A DNA stretch of 5,738 nucleotides from Novosphingobium sp. (GTDB lineage: Bacteria > Pseudomonadota > Alphaproteobacteria > Sphingomonadales > Sphingomonadaceae), in contig JADYXV010000161.1 in the NCBI GenBank assembly GCA_020853995.1, positions 1-5,738 of the forward strand, read 5' to 3'. The notes beneath the pieces were generated by a model, which made no database searches, was not told the DNA's origin, and saw only the letters and a list, made by a program, of their open reading frames with translations. The position numbers were made by a program, and so were the translations under genes. Numbering within the stretch: position 1 is the stretch's first letter; each line of letters opens with the position of its first letter. Of the stretch, positions 1 to 5,286 are shown piece after piece.

Positions 1-1238
1 ACCAGCAAATGCCCTCGCCATTCCAGAGCAATGGCAGTCCCGGCTATGGCGCGATGCCGATGGGCGGTTCTGCCGACCCTGTGATGGCCGGCATCGAGGC
101 AGACATTCGCGCCCTGACCAAAAGCTCAGGCCCACGGGTCGATTTGCAAACCTCTTACCGCCAGCGGAAAGGCGAAGCGGGCTTGAGTGCGCTAAGCGAA
201 ATCAAGGGTTCTGCCGAGATTTCCACCGGCCTGTTGGGTGGCCGGATCAAAGCCCGGGCAGAAGCGCTGACGATTGACGCCGGACGCCCGCAAGGCTCCG
301 GTCTGTCACGGTTCGGGCGCAATGCCACGATAGAGGCCCAGTCCATCGTCAACAAGGTGCCGGCACCGCTAGTGCAGGCTTTGACCCAGCAGGCATCGGG
401 CGTAGCCTTGTCGGCAGGGTACGAAAGTGATCTGGTGCAGGCCGAAGTAGGCACCACTCCGATAAACATGGGGCGGACAAAGCTGGCGTTTCGCGCCGCG
501 CTTAGCCCCCGTATCACCCCGAACCTGACGGCGAAACTGTGGGTCGAACGCAAGCCGGTAACCGATTCCGTTCTGTCGTATGCAGGTACGCGGGATCCTG
601 TTTCGGGTGAACGCTGGGGCCAGGTCATGCGCACTGGCGGCGGCATTTCGGGATCATATGATCAGGACGGCAACGGCGCTTACGGCGAAGCGGTCTACAG
701 CCGCTACCGTGGCAGGCTTGTTCCCAACAATACGTCGTTCGAAGCCAACCTCGGCGGCTATGTGCGTCTGTTCAAAGGCGAAACATCGCAGTTGACCGGC
801 GGTATCAACGCCAACTACCAAACCTATGATAACAATCAGAATTACTTTACTTATGGCCACGGCGGCTACTTCAGCCCGCAAAGCTTCGTCGGCATCGGCT
901 TTCCGATCAATTACACGCTGGCCACCGACAAACTTGACGTGAAGGCTAACATCACCCCCGGCTTCCAAAGCTTCAAGCAAGAGGAAACCGCGCTCTATCC
1001 GTCCGAACCCGGATTACAGGCGCAACTGGACGCGCTAAAGGCGATAAACTCGGACGTCCGCTCCCGCTATGACAGCCTGAGCCGCACCGGCTTTGCCATT
1101 TCTGCGGGCGGATCGGCCTACTATCGTTTATCACCGTCTACCGAGATTGGCGGCACGACGTCGTTCAACACATTCGGTAACTTCGACGAATTCCGGTCAA
1201 CTATCGGCATTCGCCAATCCATTGGCGGAACGAAATAA
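1..1238 (+). CDS. bcsC: Cellulose synthase operon protein C (BcsC), C-terminal part, 5' truncated
   Basis: Outer-membrane export subunit of the bacterial cellulose synthase complex. Its C-terminal beta-barrel lets the glucan leave the cell, and the missing N-terminal part should carry periplasmic TPR repeats. The frame is open from the left edge, so the ATG at position 9 is probably internal. Numbering from that Met, residues 1-40 are a Gly/Pro/Ser/Met-rich linker, and about 45-405 match the BCSC_C barrel domain (Pfam PF05420). Hallmarks are RKPVTDSVLSYAGTRDPVSG (181-200), WGQVMRTGGG (203-212) and NYFTYGHGGYFSPQSF (278-293), the last being the most characteristic BcsC signature. The alternating polar/hydrophobic strands fit a barrel. 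The protein ends in IGGTK without the terminal aromatic residue usual for outer-membrane proteins. The TAA stop lies 7 bp before bcsD, so the genes form an operon. Identification is firm; the N-terminal extent cannot be seen. Confidence 0.95.
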   Translation, partial: QQMPSPFQSNGSPGYGAMPMGGSADPVMAGIEADIRALTKSSGPRVDLQTSYRQRKGEAGLSALSEIKGSAEISTGLLGGRIKARAEALTIDAGRPQGSGLSRFGRNATIEAQSIVNKVPAPLVQALTQQASGVALSAGYESDLVQAEVGTTPINMGRTKLAFRAALSPRITPNLTAKLWVERKPVTDSVLSYAGTRDPVSGERWGQVMRTGGGISGSYDQDGNGAYGEAVYSRYRGRLVPNNTSFEANLGGYVRLFKGETSQLTGGINANYQTYDNNQNYFTYGHGGYFSPQSFVGIGFPINYTLATDKLDVKANITPGFQSFKQEETALYPSEPGLQAQLDALKAINSDVRSRYDSLSRTGFAISAGGSAYYRLSPSTEIGGTTSFNTFGNFDEFRSTIGIRQSIGGTK

Positions 1239-1245
1239 AAAGCCG

Positions 1246-1686
1246 ATGCCGCTTACCGCAACGTCTTCTGCCTTAAACGTGCACGGCGTTCCCATTCTGC
1301 TGGCGCAAATCGTCGCAGAGCTTTCCGATGTGGCACCGGCGTCACAGATTGAAAGCTTTGTCTTTGCACTGGGCCAGCGTCTGGCGACGCGCGTCTATCT
1401 GAATGATGCAGCCAGCCTTGCCGAACTTGAAGACCAGGTAAACCTCTTGTGGCGCGAACTCGGTATCGGGCGGTCGCGCATGGCAGCAGATGTTACCGCC
1501 ATCGTCGTTCATCATGATCCCGGCCATTTGCCGGCAGATGTGATCGAACCACAAGCACGCCCTTACCTTGCCGAACTGTTGCGCGGAACATTCGATGCCT
1601 GTTTCCGGCGGTTGGGCAGCAGCGAAAAAACGCAGACCACCGCACATTGGGTCAAGCAAATGATTGAAATCCGACATGGCAGTTAA
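1246..1686 (+). CDS. bcsD: Cellulose synthase subunit D (BcsD)
   Basis: Predicted 146-residue BcsD-type protein, close to the 156 residues of the Komagataeibacter (Gluconacetobacter) protein. There BcsD forms periplasmic ring-like octamers that help glucan chains pass and crystallise. The resemblance lies in the segment ALGQRLATRVYL followed by LAELEDQVNLLWRELGIG (about 41-75), which parallels the 'GRGMAGRF...LQIELNALLAMINWG' stretch of AxCeSD, then a VVHHDPGHLP-like strand (87-96) and YLAELLRGTFDACFRRLG (107-124), matching the APVLEGLYGRW helix. There is no signal peptide, as is usual for BcsD. I chose the ATG at 1246 because the frame is open back to 1093 only inside bcsC. It lies 7 bp after the bcsC stop and lacks a good Shine-Dalgarno sequence, suggesting translational coupling. 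The family is divergent, so the call rests on motif likeness plus position between bcsC and bcsZ. Confidence 0.8.
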   Translation: MPLTATSSALNVHGVPILLAQIVAELSDVAPASQIESFVFALGQRLATRVYLNDAASLAELEDQVNLLWRELGIGRSRMAADVTAIVVHHDPGHLPADVIEPQARPYLAELLRGTFDACFRRLGSSEKTQTTAHWVKQMIEIRHGS

Positions 1687-2683
1687 TCGCAGAAACTTCG
1701 GACTTGGCCTCGTTTCGATTTTGACCGTCGCCTGTGCCAAAGTGCCAGAAAGCAAAGCGAAAGCGGGCGACAGCTTCTGGGCACTATTCCGCGAACGCTT
1801 CATCCTGCCATCGGGCCGGGTGATCGACAACGGCAACGGCAATATCAGCCACAGCGAAGGCCAGGGCTATGGCCTGCTGCTGGCCGTTATCAACGGCGAC
1901 GAAGCAACCTTTGAAGCTTTGGCCGGCTGGACTGAAGATACATTGGGCCGCGCTGATGTGGCTTTGCATTCGTGGCGCTATGATCCCCGCCAGCCCGATC
2001 CGGTTGCAGACCCGAACAACGCCACCGATGGGGACATGCTGATCGCTTGGGCGCTGTCGCTTGGCGCAAAGAAATGGCGCAACAGAAGCTATGCCGCCCG
2101 GTCAAAGGCGATCCGACAGGCAATCCGCGCGCGCCTGATCGTTCAGCGTAATGGCGAACAGTTGCTGTTGCCGGGCATGGTCGGCTTTGTCGAGGCAGAG
2201 CGCGTGGTGATCAATCCGTCCTATTACATCTGGCCTGCGCTTGATCACTTCCGCGCTGTTGATGGCGCCCCGGCATGGGCAAGCGTAATCAATGACGGCA
2301 TGCGCATCATGTCGCGCGCCCGGTTTGGCGAACACGGCCTTCCGGCTGATTGGCTGCAGGTTGATCCGACCGGCACTTGGGCACCGGCAACCGATAAACC
2401 TGCGCGCTTTGGCTTCGATGCAATCCGGATCCCGCTTTATGCCGAGGCCGGACGCCGCAAAGCACTATCAGAACCGGTCGTCGCATGGTGGCAATCGCTT
2501 GCCTCTTCCGGTCAGCAAATTCCCGCGTGGATTGATCTGCAATCCGGGCAAGTCGCGCCATATGGCCTTTCAGCCGGCGGGAACGCAATCATGGCACTCG
2601 CCTTGGGCCGTCCCCAGCCTGATTTGCTCGCCGGGGATTATTACGCTGCGGTCCTGCAATTGTTTGCGCGTTACGTGAAGTAA
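1676..2683 (+). CDS. bcsZ: Endo-1,4-beta-glucanase of the cellulose operon (BcsZ, GH8)
   Basis: Glycoside hydrolase family 8 cellulase that cuts beta-1,4-glucan during cellulose export; BcsZ homologues aid proper fibril formation. From the ATG at 1676 it has 335 residues, normal for BcsZ. Family signatures: SEGQGYGLLLAV (60-71) with the general-acid Glu61, NNATDGDMLIAWAL (114-127) with the conserved active-site Asp region (118/120), NPSYYIWPALDHF (180-192), and GFDAIRIPLY (246-255), where Asp248 aligns with the catalytic base Asp of E. coli BcsZ. The N-terminus has Arg-Arg at 5-6 (NRRNF), then a hydrophobic run ending in LTVAC (Cys20). That resembles a lipoprotein signal peptide with a Tat-like twin-arginine motif, so export as a lipoprotein is inferred. 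The first codons overlap the end of bcsD by 11 bp. A TTG at 1664 in the same frame would add four residues; the ATG is preferred because it puts the twin arginine in the usual place. Confidence 0.93.
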   Translation: MAVNRRNFGLGLVSILTVACAKVPESKAKAGDSFWALFRERFILPSGRVIDNGNGNISHSEGQGYGLLLAVINGDEATFEALAGWTEDTLGRADVALHSWRYDPRQPDPVADPNNATDGDMLIAWALSLGAKKWRNRSYAARSKAIRQAIRARLIVQRNGEQLLLPGMVGFVEAERVVINPSYYIWPALDHFRAVDGAPAWASVINDGMRIMSRARFGEHGLPADWLQVDPTGTWAPATDKPARFGFDAIRIPLYAEAGRRKALSEPVVAWWQSLASSGQQIPAWIDLQSGQVAPYGLSAGGNAIMALALGRPQPDLLAGDYYAAVLQLFARYVK

Positions 2684-2699
2684 CGCTCTACGTTATTTT
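2668..2699 (+). terminator. Overlapping hairpins at the end of bcsZ, probable terminator
   Basis: GCGTTAC (2668-2674) and GTAACGC (2680-2686) form a perfect 7-bp stem with a 5-nt loop that spans the bcsZ stop codon. The right arm's TAACG (2681-2685) can instead pair with CGTTA (2691-2695) across the loop CTCTA, extended by A-T and G-U pairs on both sides. This second hairpin runs into TATTTTG, like a weak intrinsic terminator for the + strand. The convergent gene on the other strand ends at 2693, so the structure covers the 9-bp gap between two convergent genes and may act in both directions. The stems are short, so efficiency is uncertain. Confidence 0.4.
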
Positions 2700-2887
2700 G
2701 CAGGCCCTGCTTTCTTGGCCCCCGCCTTCTTCGCTCCCGCCTTATTCGCGTTGTGTTCGGCCAGTAAAGTATCCAGCTCTTCAATCCGCAACCGCTCCGG
2801 CGTACCCTTCGGCAATCCTTTCAGGCGGCAGGCTGCCCACAGGCTTTTGCGCTCGGCTTCCAACGCTTTGAGATACAAGTCGGCCAT
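2693..2887 (-). CDS. Small protein of unknown function with Lys/Ala-rich tail, downstream of rsgA
   Basis: A 64-residue protein I do not recognise. Residues 1-46 look helical and charged (ADLYLKALEAERKSLWAACR, then a Leu-Pro-Lys-Gly-Thr turn and RLRIEELDTLLAEHN), consistent with a helical hairpin. Residues 48-64 are a basic low-complexity tail built from AGAKK units, like those of histone-H1-like and other nucleic-acid-binding proteins. There is no signal peptide or membrane segment, so it should be cytoplasmic. The ATG lies 2 bp after the rsgA stop, with a good Shine-Dalgarno AGAGGAAG (2893-2900, - strand) 5 nt upstream that sits inside the last rsgA codons. That strongly supports real, coupled translation. 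A role linked to ribosomes or RNA is only inferred from the neighbour and the basic tail. It converges on bcsZ with a 9-bp gap. Confidence 0.75.
   Translation of the reverse strand: MADLYLKALEAERKSLWAACRLKGLPKGTPERLRIEELDTLLAEHNANKAGAKKAGAKKAGPAK
2706..2750 (-). repeat. Three imperfect 15-bp tandem repeats encoding the AGAKK-type tail
   Basis: On the + strand three adjacent 15-bp units read CCTGCTTTCTTGGCC (2706-2720), CCCGCCTTCTTCGCT (2721-2735) and CCCGCCTTATTCGCG (2736-2750). The unit is a multiple of three, so on the - strand copies encode successive five-residue Ala/Gly/Lys repeats and copy-number change would keep the frame. It lies wholly inside the small gene downstream of rsgA. Confidence 0.7.
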
Positions 2888-2900
2888 CGTTACTTCCTCT
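2888..2900 (-). promoter_or_regulatory. Ribosome binding site of the small gene, inside the rsgA 3' end
   Basis: Read on the - strand, AGAGGAAG (2900 to 2893) is followed by TAACG and then the ATG at 2887. The site overlaps the Lys-Arg-Lys codons and the stop of rsgA, leaving a 5-nt spacer. This placement supports the chosen start and suggests that ribosomes finishing rsgA reinitiate on the small gene. Confidence 0.6.
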
Positions 2901-3912
2901 TTCCGGATTTGGCCGGGCGGATACGCCGCTCAGCCATAGTGCCGGTATTGTCATGATCTTCGTCAGAAAGTTTGCGCCAACGGCCCAATCGCGCCTGATC
3001 CAGCGCGCCTTGTGCAATTGCGGCGCGCACAGCGCAGCCCGGTTCGGCTTCGTGAGTGCAGTTGGTAAAGCGGCATTCCAGCGTCAAGGCAACGATATCG
3101 TCAAACACTTCGGCAAGGCCTGTCGCCGCATCCGATAACTGGAATTCGCGCATTCCGGGCGTGTCCATCAGCCAGCCGCCCTGATCAAGGCGGTGCATCT
3201 GGCGTACGGTGGTGGTGTGCCGCCCTTTGCCGTCCTGTTCGCGCACGGCTTGCGTCAGGATACTGTCAGACCCTCGCAATGTATTGACCAAGGTTGATTT
3301 TCCAACCCCGGACGAGCCCAGAAGCGCCACCGTTTCGCCCCTGCCACACCGCGCCGCCAGATGCGCCACGCTTGCCGGATCGCGCGCATTGACGGGTTCC
3401 ACCACAAGGCCCGATTGCAGACGATGCGCCCGATCAATATAACTTTGCAGATTATCCGTCAGATCGATCTTGGTAAGCACCAGCACCGGCCGCACATCAA
3501 CTTCACGGCATAGCACCAGATAGCGTTCGAGCCGGGGAATGCTGAAATCCTGATTACAGGATGCAACAATGAACAGCGTGTCGACATTGGCTGCGATCAG
3601 TTGCAAGCGCCGGTCATCCCCCGGTGCAGGCCGCTTGAACAGGTTGATACGCGTAAGCACACGTTGCGGCTCACGCGTTTCGCGGTCAATCAGCAGCCAG
3701 TCACCCACCGTAGGACGGTCTTCCTCGCCATGGGATACGGGCAAACGGGACGAAATCTGCGCCTCGATCCCCTCGCCGGCCACAGCAATCTCGCCGCGAT
3801 GGACAGCCATGACCCGCACAGGTTGGCACACCTGCGCTTCTTCGGCCGTTACCTGCACGCTAAAAAATGGCGTCCAGCCAAGGTCTGCAAGGTAAGTTTC
3901 GGGCACTGTCAT
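2890..3912 (-). CDS. rsgA: Ribosome small-subunit-dependent GTPase A (RsgA)
   Basis: Circularly permuted GTPase that binds the maturing 30S subunit and releases assembly factors late in 16S processing; cytoplasmic. The 340 residues match the family's usual length (E. coli 350). In order: an N-terminal OB-fold (about 25-95, with PTVGDWLLID at 68-77), then G domain motifs in permuted order. These are G4 TKID (147-150), G5 region VNARD (174-178), G1/P-loop GSSGVGKST (199-207), G2 RHTTT (231-235) and G3 DTPG (250-253). A C-terminal zinc-binding motif follows with Cys280, Cys285, His287 and Cys293. The ATG at 3912 is preferred because the protein from MTVPETYLADLGWTPFF has normal family layout; the frame stays open to 4323, but that upstream extension is low-complexity and crosses the divergent gene's start. 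No strong Shine-Dalgarno is visible. First gene of a two-gene unit. Confidence 0.95.
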   Translation of the reverse strand: MTVPETYLADLGWTPFFSVQVTAEEAQVCQPVRVMAVHRGEIAVAGEGIEAQISSRLPVSHGEEDRPTVGDWLLIDRETREPQRVLTRINLFKRPAPGDDRRLQLIAANVDTLFIVASCNQDFSIPRLERYLVLCREVDVRPVLVLTKIDLTDNLQSYIDRAHRLQSGLVVEPVNARDPASVAHLAARCGRGETVALLGSSGVGKSTLVNTLRGSDSILTQAVREQDGKGRHTTTVRQMHRLDQGGWLMDTPGMREFQLSDAATGLAEVFDDIVALTLECRFTNCTHEAEPGCAVRAAIAQGALDQARLGRWRKLSDEDHDNTGTMAERRIRPAKSGKRK

Positions 3913-4150
3913 AACGGGTCGGCAATGGCTTTCGTGAAGTCTCGGACGCTTTGGGCGCGGCGAACCTGTAGCGGTTGCTGGCCGCACAATATCCACAAGC
4001 ACGAGGCAGCACCTATGGCAATGGTACAAGCCCAAATCCGGCCTGAATGCTTTACATTGCCAGCAATTGGAAGTCAGATGATGGTCGCATGGCGCGGGGC
4101 ATTCCTCTATTCGCCTGTCGGTCGAACCTGGCCAACCGGAGTTTTTAGTG
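3913..4150. promoter_or_regulatory. Divergent intergenic region between rsgA and the Gre-like gene
   Basis: These 238 bp lie between two divergently transcribed genes and must hold a promoter for each. I see no convincing match to a sigma-70 pair. The best toward the + strand is TTTACA (4051-4056), then 17 nt and TCAGAT (4074-4079), with only a weak -10 element. Both strands contain open frames here that are extensions or shadows of neighbouring genes, with no recognisable protein. No clear operator, riboswitch or strong hairpin is visible. Confidence 0.35.
4138..4141 (+). promoter_or_regulatory. Shine-Dalgarno of the Gre-like gene
   Basis: GGAG is placed 9 nt before the ATG at 4151. It supports that start over the GTG one codon earlier (4148) and over the internal ATG at 4190, whose nearest purine-rich stretch is 13 nt away. 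Confidence 0.55.
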
Positions 4151-4618
4151 ATGAGTGTCGCGTTTCGTCGTGAGGGCGATGACGAGCATATGGAGCCCAA
4201 GTTCGAGCTTCCGATTCCGCCGGGACCGAACCTTGTCACCGCACGCGGGCTGGCACAGATCCGCGCAAAACTGGCCGCGCTGGAAGCGCAATTGCCCGGA
4301 ATCGTTGACGAAGATGCGGTCAAAAAAGCGCGGCGCGAATTGCGCTATTGGGGCACGCGGCAATCCACAGCGCAATTGATGGACCGGCCGGACGGCAGCG
4401 TGGTCGCGTTCGGAACCACGGTCACTATCCGCCAGGGAGGCAAATTGCGCGAAGTGACAATTGTGGGCGATGACGAAGCTGATCCGGCCAGCGGTCTGAT
4501 TTCGTTCTCTGCACCGTTAAGCCGCGCTGTGCTGGATGCCGAAGTTGGCGATTTCGTCGATTTTGCCGGAAAGACCGACGCCATCGAAATCGTCTCCATC
4601 ACCGTGCGGGACGAATAG
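4151..4618 (+). CDS. GreA/GreB-family transcription elongation factor-like protein, short coiled coil
   Basis: Gre-type factors insert a coiled coil into the RNA polymerase secondary channel and stimulate cleavage of backtracked RNA. The 155 residues comprise an N-terminal charged/proline segment (1-28), a helical pair (about 29-77: VTARGLAQIRAKLAALEAQL, a turn with VDED at 52-55, then KKARRELRYWGTRQSTAQLM), and a C-terminal FKBP-like domain (83-155) with TIVGDDEADPASGLISF (103-119) and APLSRAVLDAEVGDFVDF (121-138), the typical Gre_C layout. From the conserved VT to the end of the second helix it is roughly 16 residues shorter than E. coli GreB, and the GreB tip motif GDRSENADY is absent, leaving only an acidic VDED turn. 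It may therefore act more like Rnk or a polymerase modulator than a cleavage factor. Canonical GreA is presumably encoded elsewhere. It converges on trmL with a 19-bp gap. Confidence 0.85.
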   Translation: MSVAFRREGDDEHMEPKFELPIPPGPNLVTARGLAQIRAKLAALEAQLPGIVDEDAVKKARRELRYWGTRQSTAQLMDRPDGSVVAFGTTVTIRQGGKLREVTIVGDDEADPASGLISFSAPLSRAVLDAEVGDFVDFAGKTDAIEIVSITVRDE

Positions 4619-4637
4619 AGCGGTATGAGCCCAGCAA

Positions 4638-5090
4638 TCAACCGGGCAGGCTTCCTGTCTGCCGCAATGCCTCGCCCAGCGCTAGCGCCGTTGCCGTGGC
4701 AAGGTTCATCGAGCGCACTTCGGGCCGCATCGGAATGCACACCCGCGCTTGGCAAGCCTCGGCGACCGCAGCCGGTACGCCAGCGCTCTCTTTACCAAAC
4801 AGCAGCACATCGTCTGCACCATATTCAAAGTCATAAGATGATTGGCTGCTTTTGGTGGTAAACAGCACAAGTCTGCTTGAACCAATGGTCTGCCGGAATG
4901 CGTCGAAACCGGCATGGCGGGTAAAGCTGACATGATCGATGTAATCCATGGCTGCACGCCGCACCCTGCGGTCATCCCAGTCAAACCCCAACGGTTCAAT
5001 CAGATCGACAGCAGCCCCGAAGCAAGCGCAAAGACGCAATACCGCACCAACGTTTCCGGGGATTTCAGGTTCAAACAAGGCAATACGCAT
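4638..5090 (-). CDS. trmL: tRNA (cytidine/uridine-34 2'-O)-methyltransferase TrmL (SPOUT)
   Basis: SPOUT-superfamily methyltransferase that uses S-adenosylmethionine to 2'-O-methylate the wobble nucleotide 34 of tRNA-Leu isoacceptors; cytoplasmic homodimer with a trefoil-knotted SAM site. The 150 residues match the minimal TrmL/YibK length (E. coli 157). Seen: ALFEPEIPGNVGAVLRLCAC (4-23) with the conserved Asn13 and Arg19, DRRVRRAAMDYIDH (40-53), motif 2 LLFGKESAGVP (96-106), and motif 3 VCIPMRPEVRSMNLATATAL (117-136) with the Ser-Met-Asn-Leu knot residues. The start at 5090 gives the normal MRIALF N-terminus, although no strong Shine-Dalgarno precedes it. It is divergent from the glycosyltransferase gene and convergent with the Gre-like gene, so probably monocistronic. 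Confidence 0.95.
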   Translation of the reverse strand: MRIALFEPEIPGNVGAVLRLCACFGAAVDLIEPLGFDWDDRRVRRAAMDYIDHVSFTRHAGFDAFRQTIGSSRLVLFTTKSSQSSYDFEYGADDVLLFGKESAGVPAAVAEACQARVCIPMRPEVRSMNLATATALALGEALRQTGSLPG

Positions 5091-5286
5091 CCGCGCTGAT
5101 TGGCGTGGACACGCGATCCTTGCAAGCCCCGGTTGTCGGGCCGGGCCTATTATCCGGCATCCCGCATCGGCGCGCCTGCTTCAGCCGATCACGATAATCA
5201 CCTGTCCAACCCGGGTTCCCATTCCGCGTCTGTCCTGTACGATGGTTATCACAAACCGCCCATCTCCGGATAAGTTCACAGCGACC
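5091..5286. promoter_or_regulatory. Divergent intergenic region between trmL and the glycosyltransferase gene
   Basis: These 196 bp separate two divergent genes and should contain both promoters. On the - strand GGATAATAG (5148-5156) offers a -10-like GATAAT, but I see no good -35 partner. A small inverted repeat, CCCGG (5128-5132) with CCGGG (5141-5145), has an 8-nt loop and no T-run. No protein-coding gene, operator or riboswitch is recognisable. Confidence 0.3.

Noticed and set aside
155..646. 163-codon open frame on the - strand inside bcsC
   Set aside because: Antisense shadow of the BcsC barrel region; the product is Arg/Ser/Pro-rich, typical of spurious frames in GC-rich DNA.
1093..1245. 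Longer bcsD start inside the bcsC coding region
   Set aside because: It would overlap bcsC by about 146 bp and add an Arg-rich segment unlike BcsD; the ATG at 1246 gives the expected length.
1342..1842. 166-codon open frame on the - strand across bcsD and bcsZ
   Set aside because: It spans the junction of two well-supported operon genes in antisense and shows no domain-like pattern.
2292..2678. 128-codon open frame on the + strand inside bcsZ
   Set aside because: It is out of frame with the conserved GH8 domain, which contains the catalytic Asp248 in the same stretch, and its product looks random.
2706..2750. Possible CRISPR-like or intergenic repeat
   Set aside because: The units are directly adjacent with no spacers, only 15 bp, and are explained by the low-complexity protein tail.
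3601..4173. 190-codon open frame on the + strand opposite rsgA
   Set aside because: It is antisense to the highly conserved OB-fold part of rsgA, its product has no recognisable domain, and it runs into the start of the Gre-like gene.
3913..4323. N-terminal extension of the rsgA frame (about 137 extra residues up to 4323)
   Set aside because: The translated extension is low-complexity and Ser/Cys/Pro-rich, runs antisense through the Gre-like gene, and would make RsgA far longer than any usual family member.
4644..4672. GGCAG/CTGCC inverted repeat after the Gre-like gene as a terminator
   Set aside because: The stem is only 5 bp with a 9-nt loop, there is no T-run, and it lies within the trmL coding sequence.
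5242..5286. Upstream in-frame ATG for the glycosyltransferase
   Set aside because: It has no ribosome binding site and adds residues ahead of the conserved ITILFVHQN start of the family.
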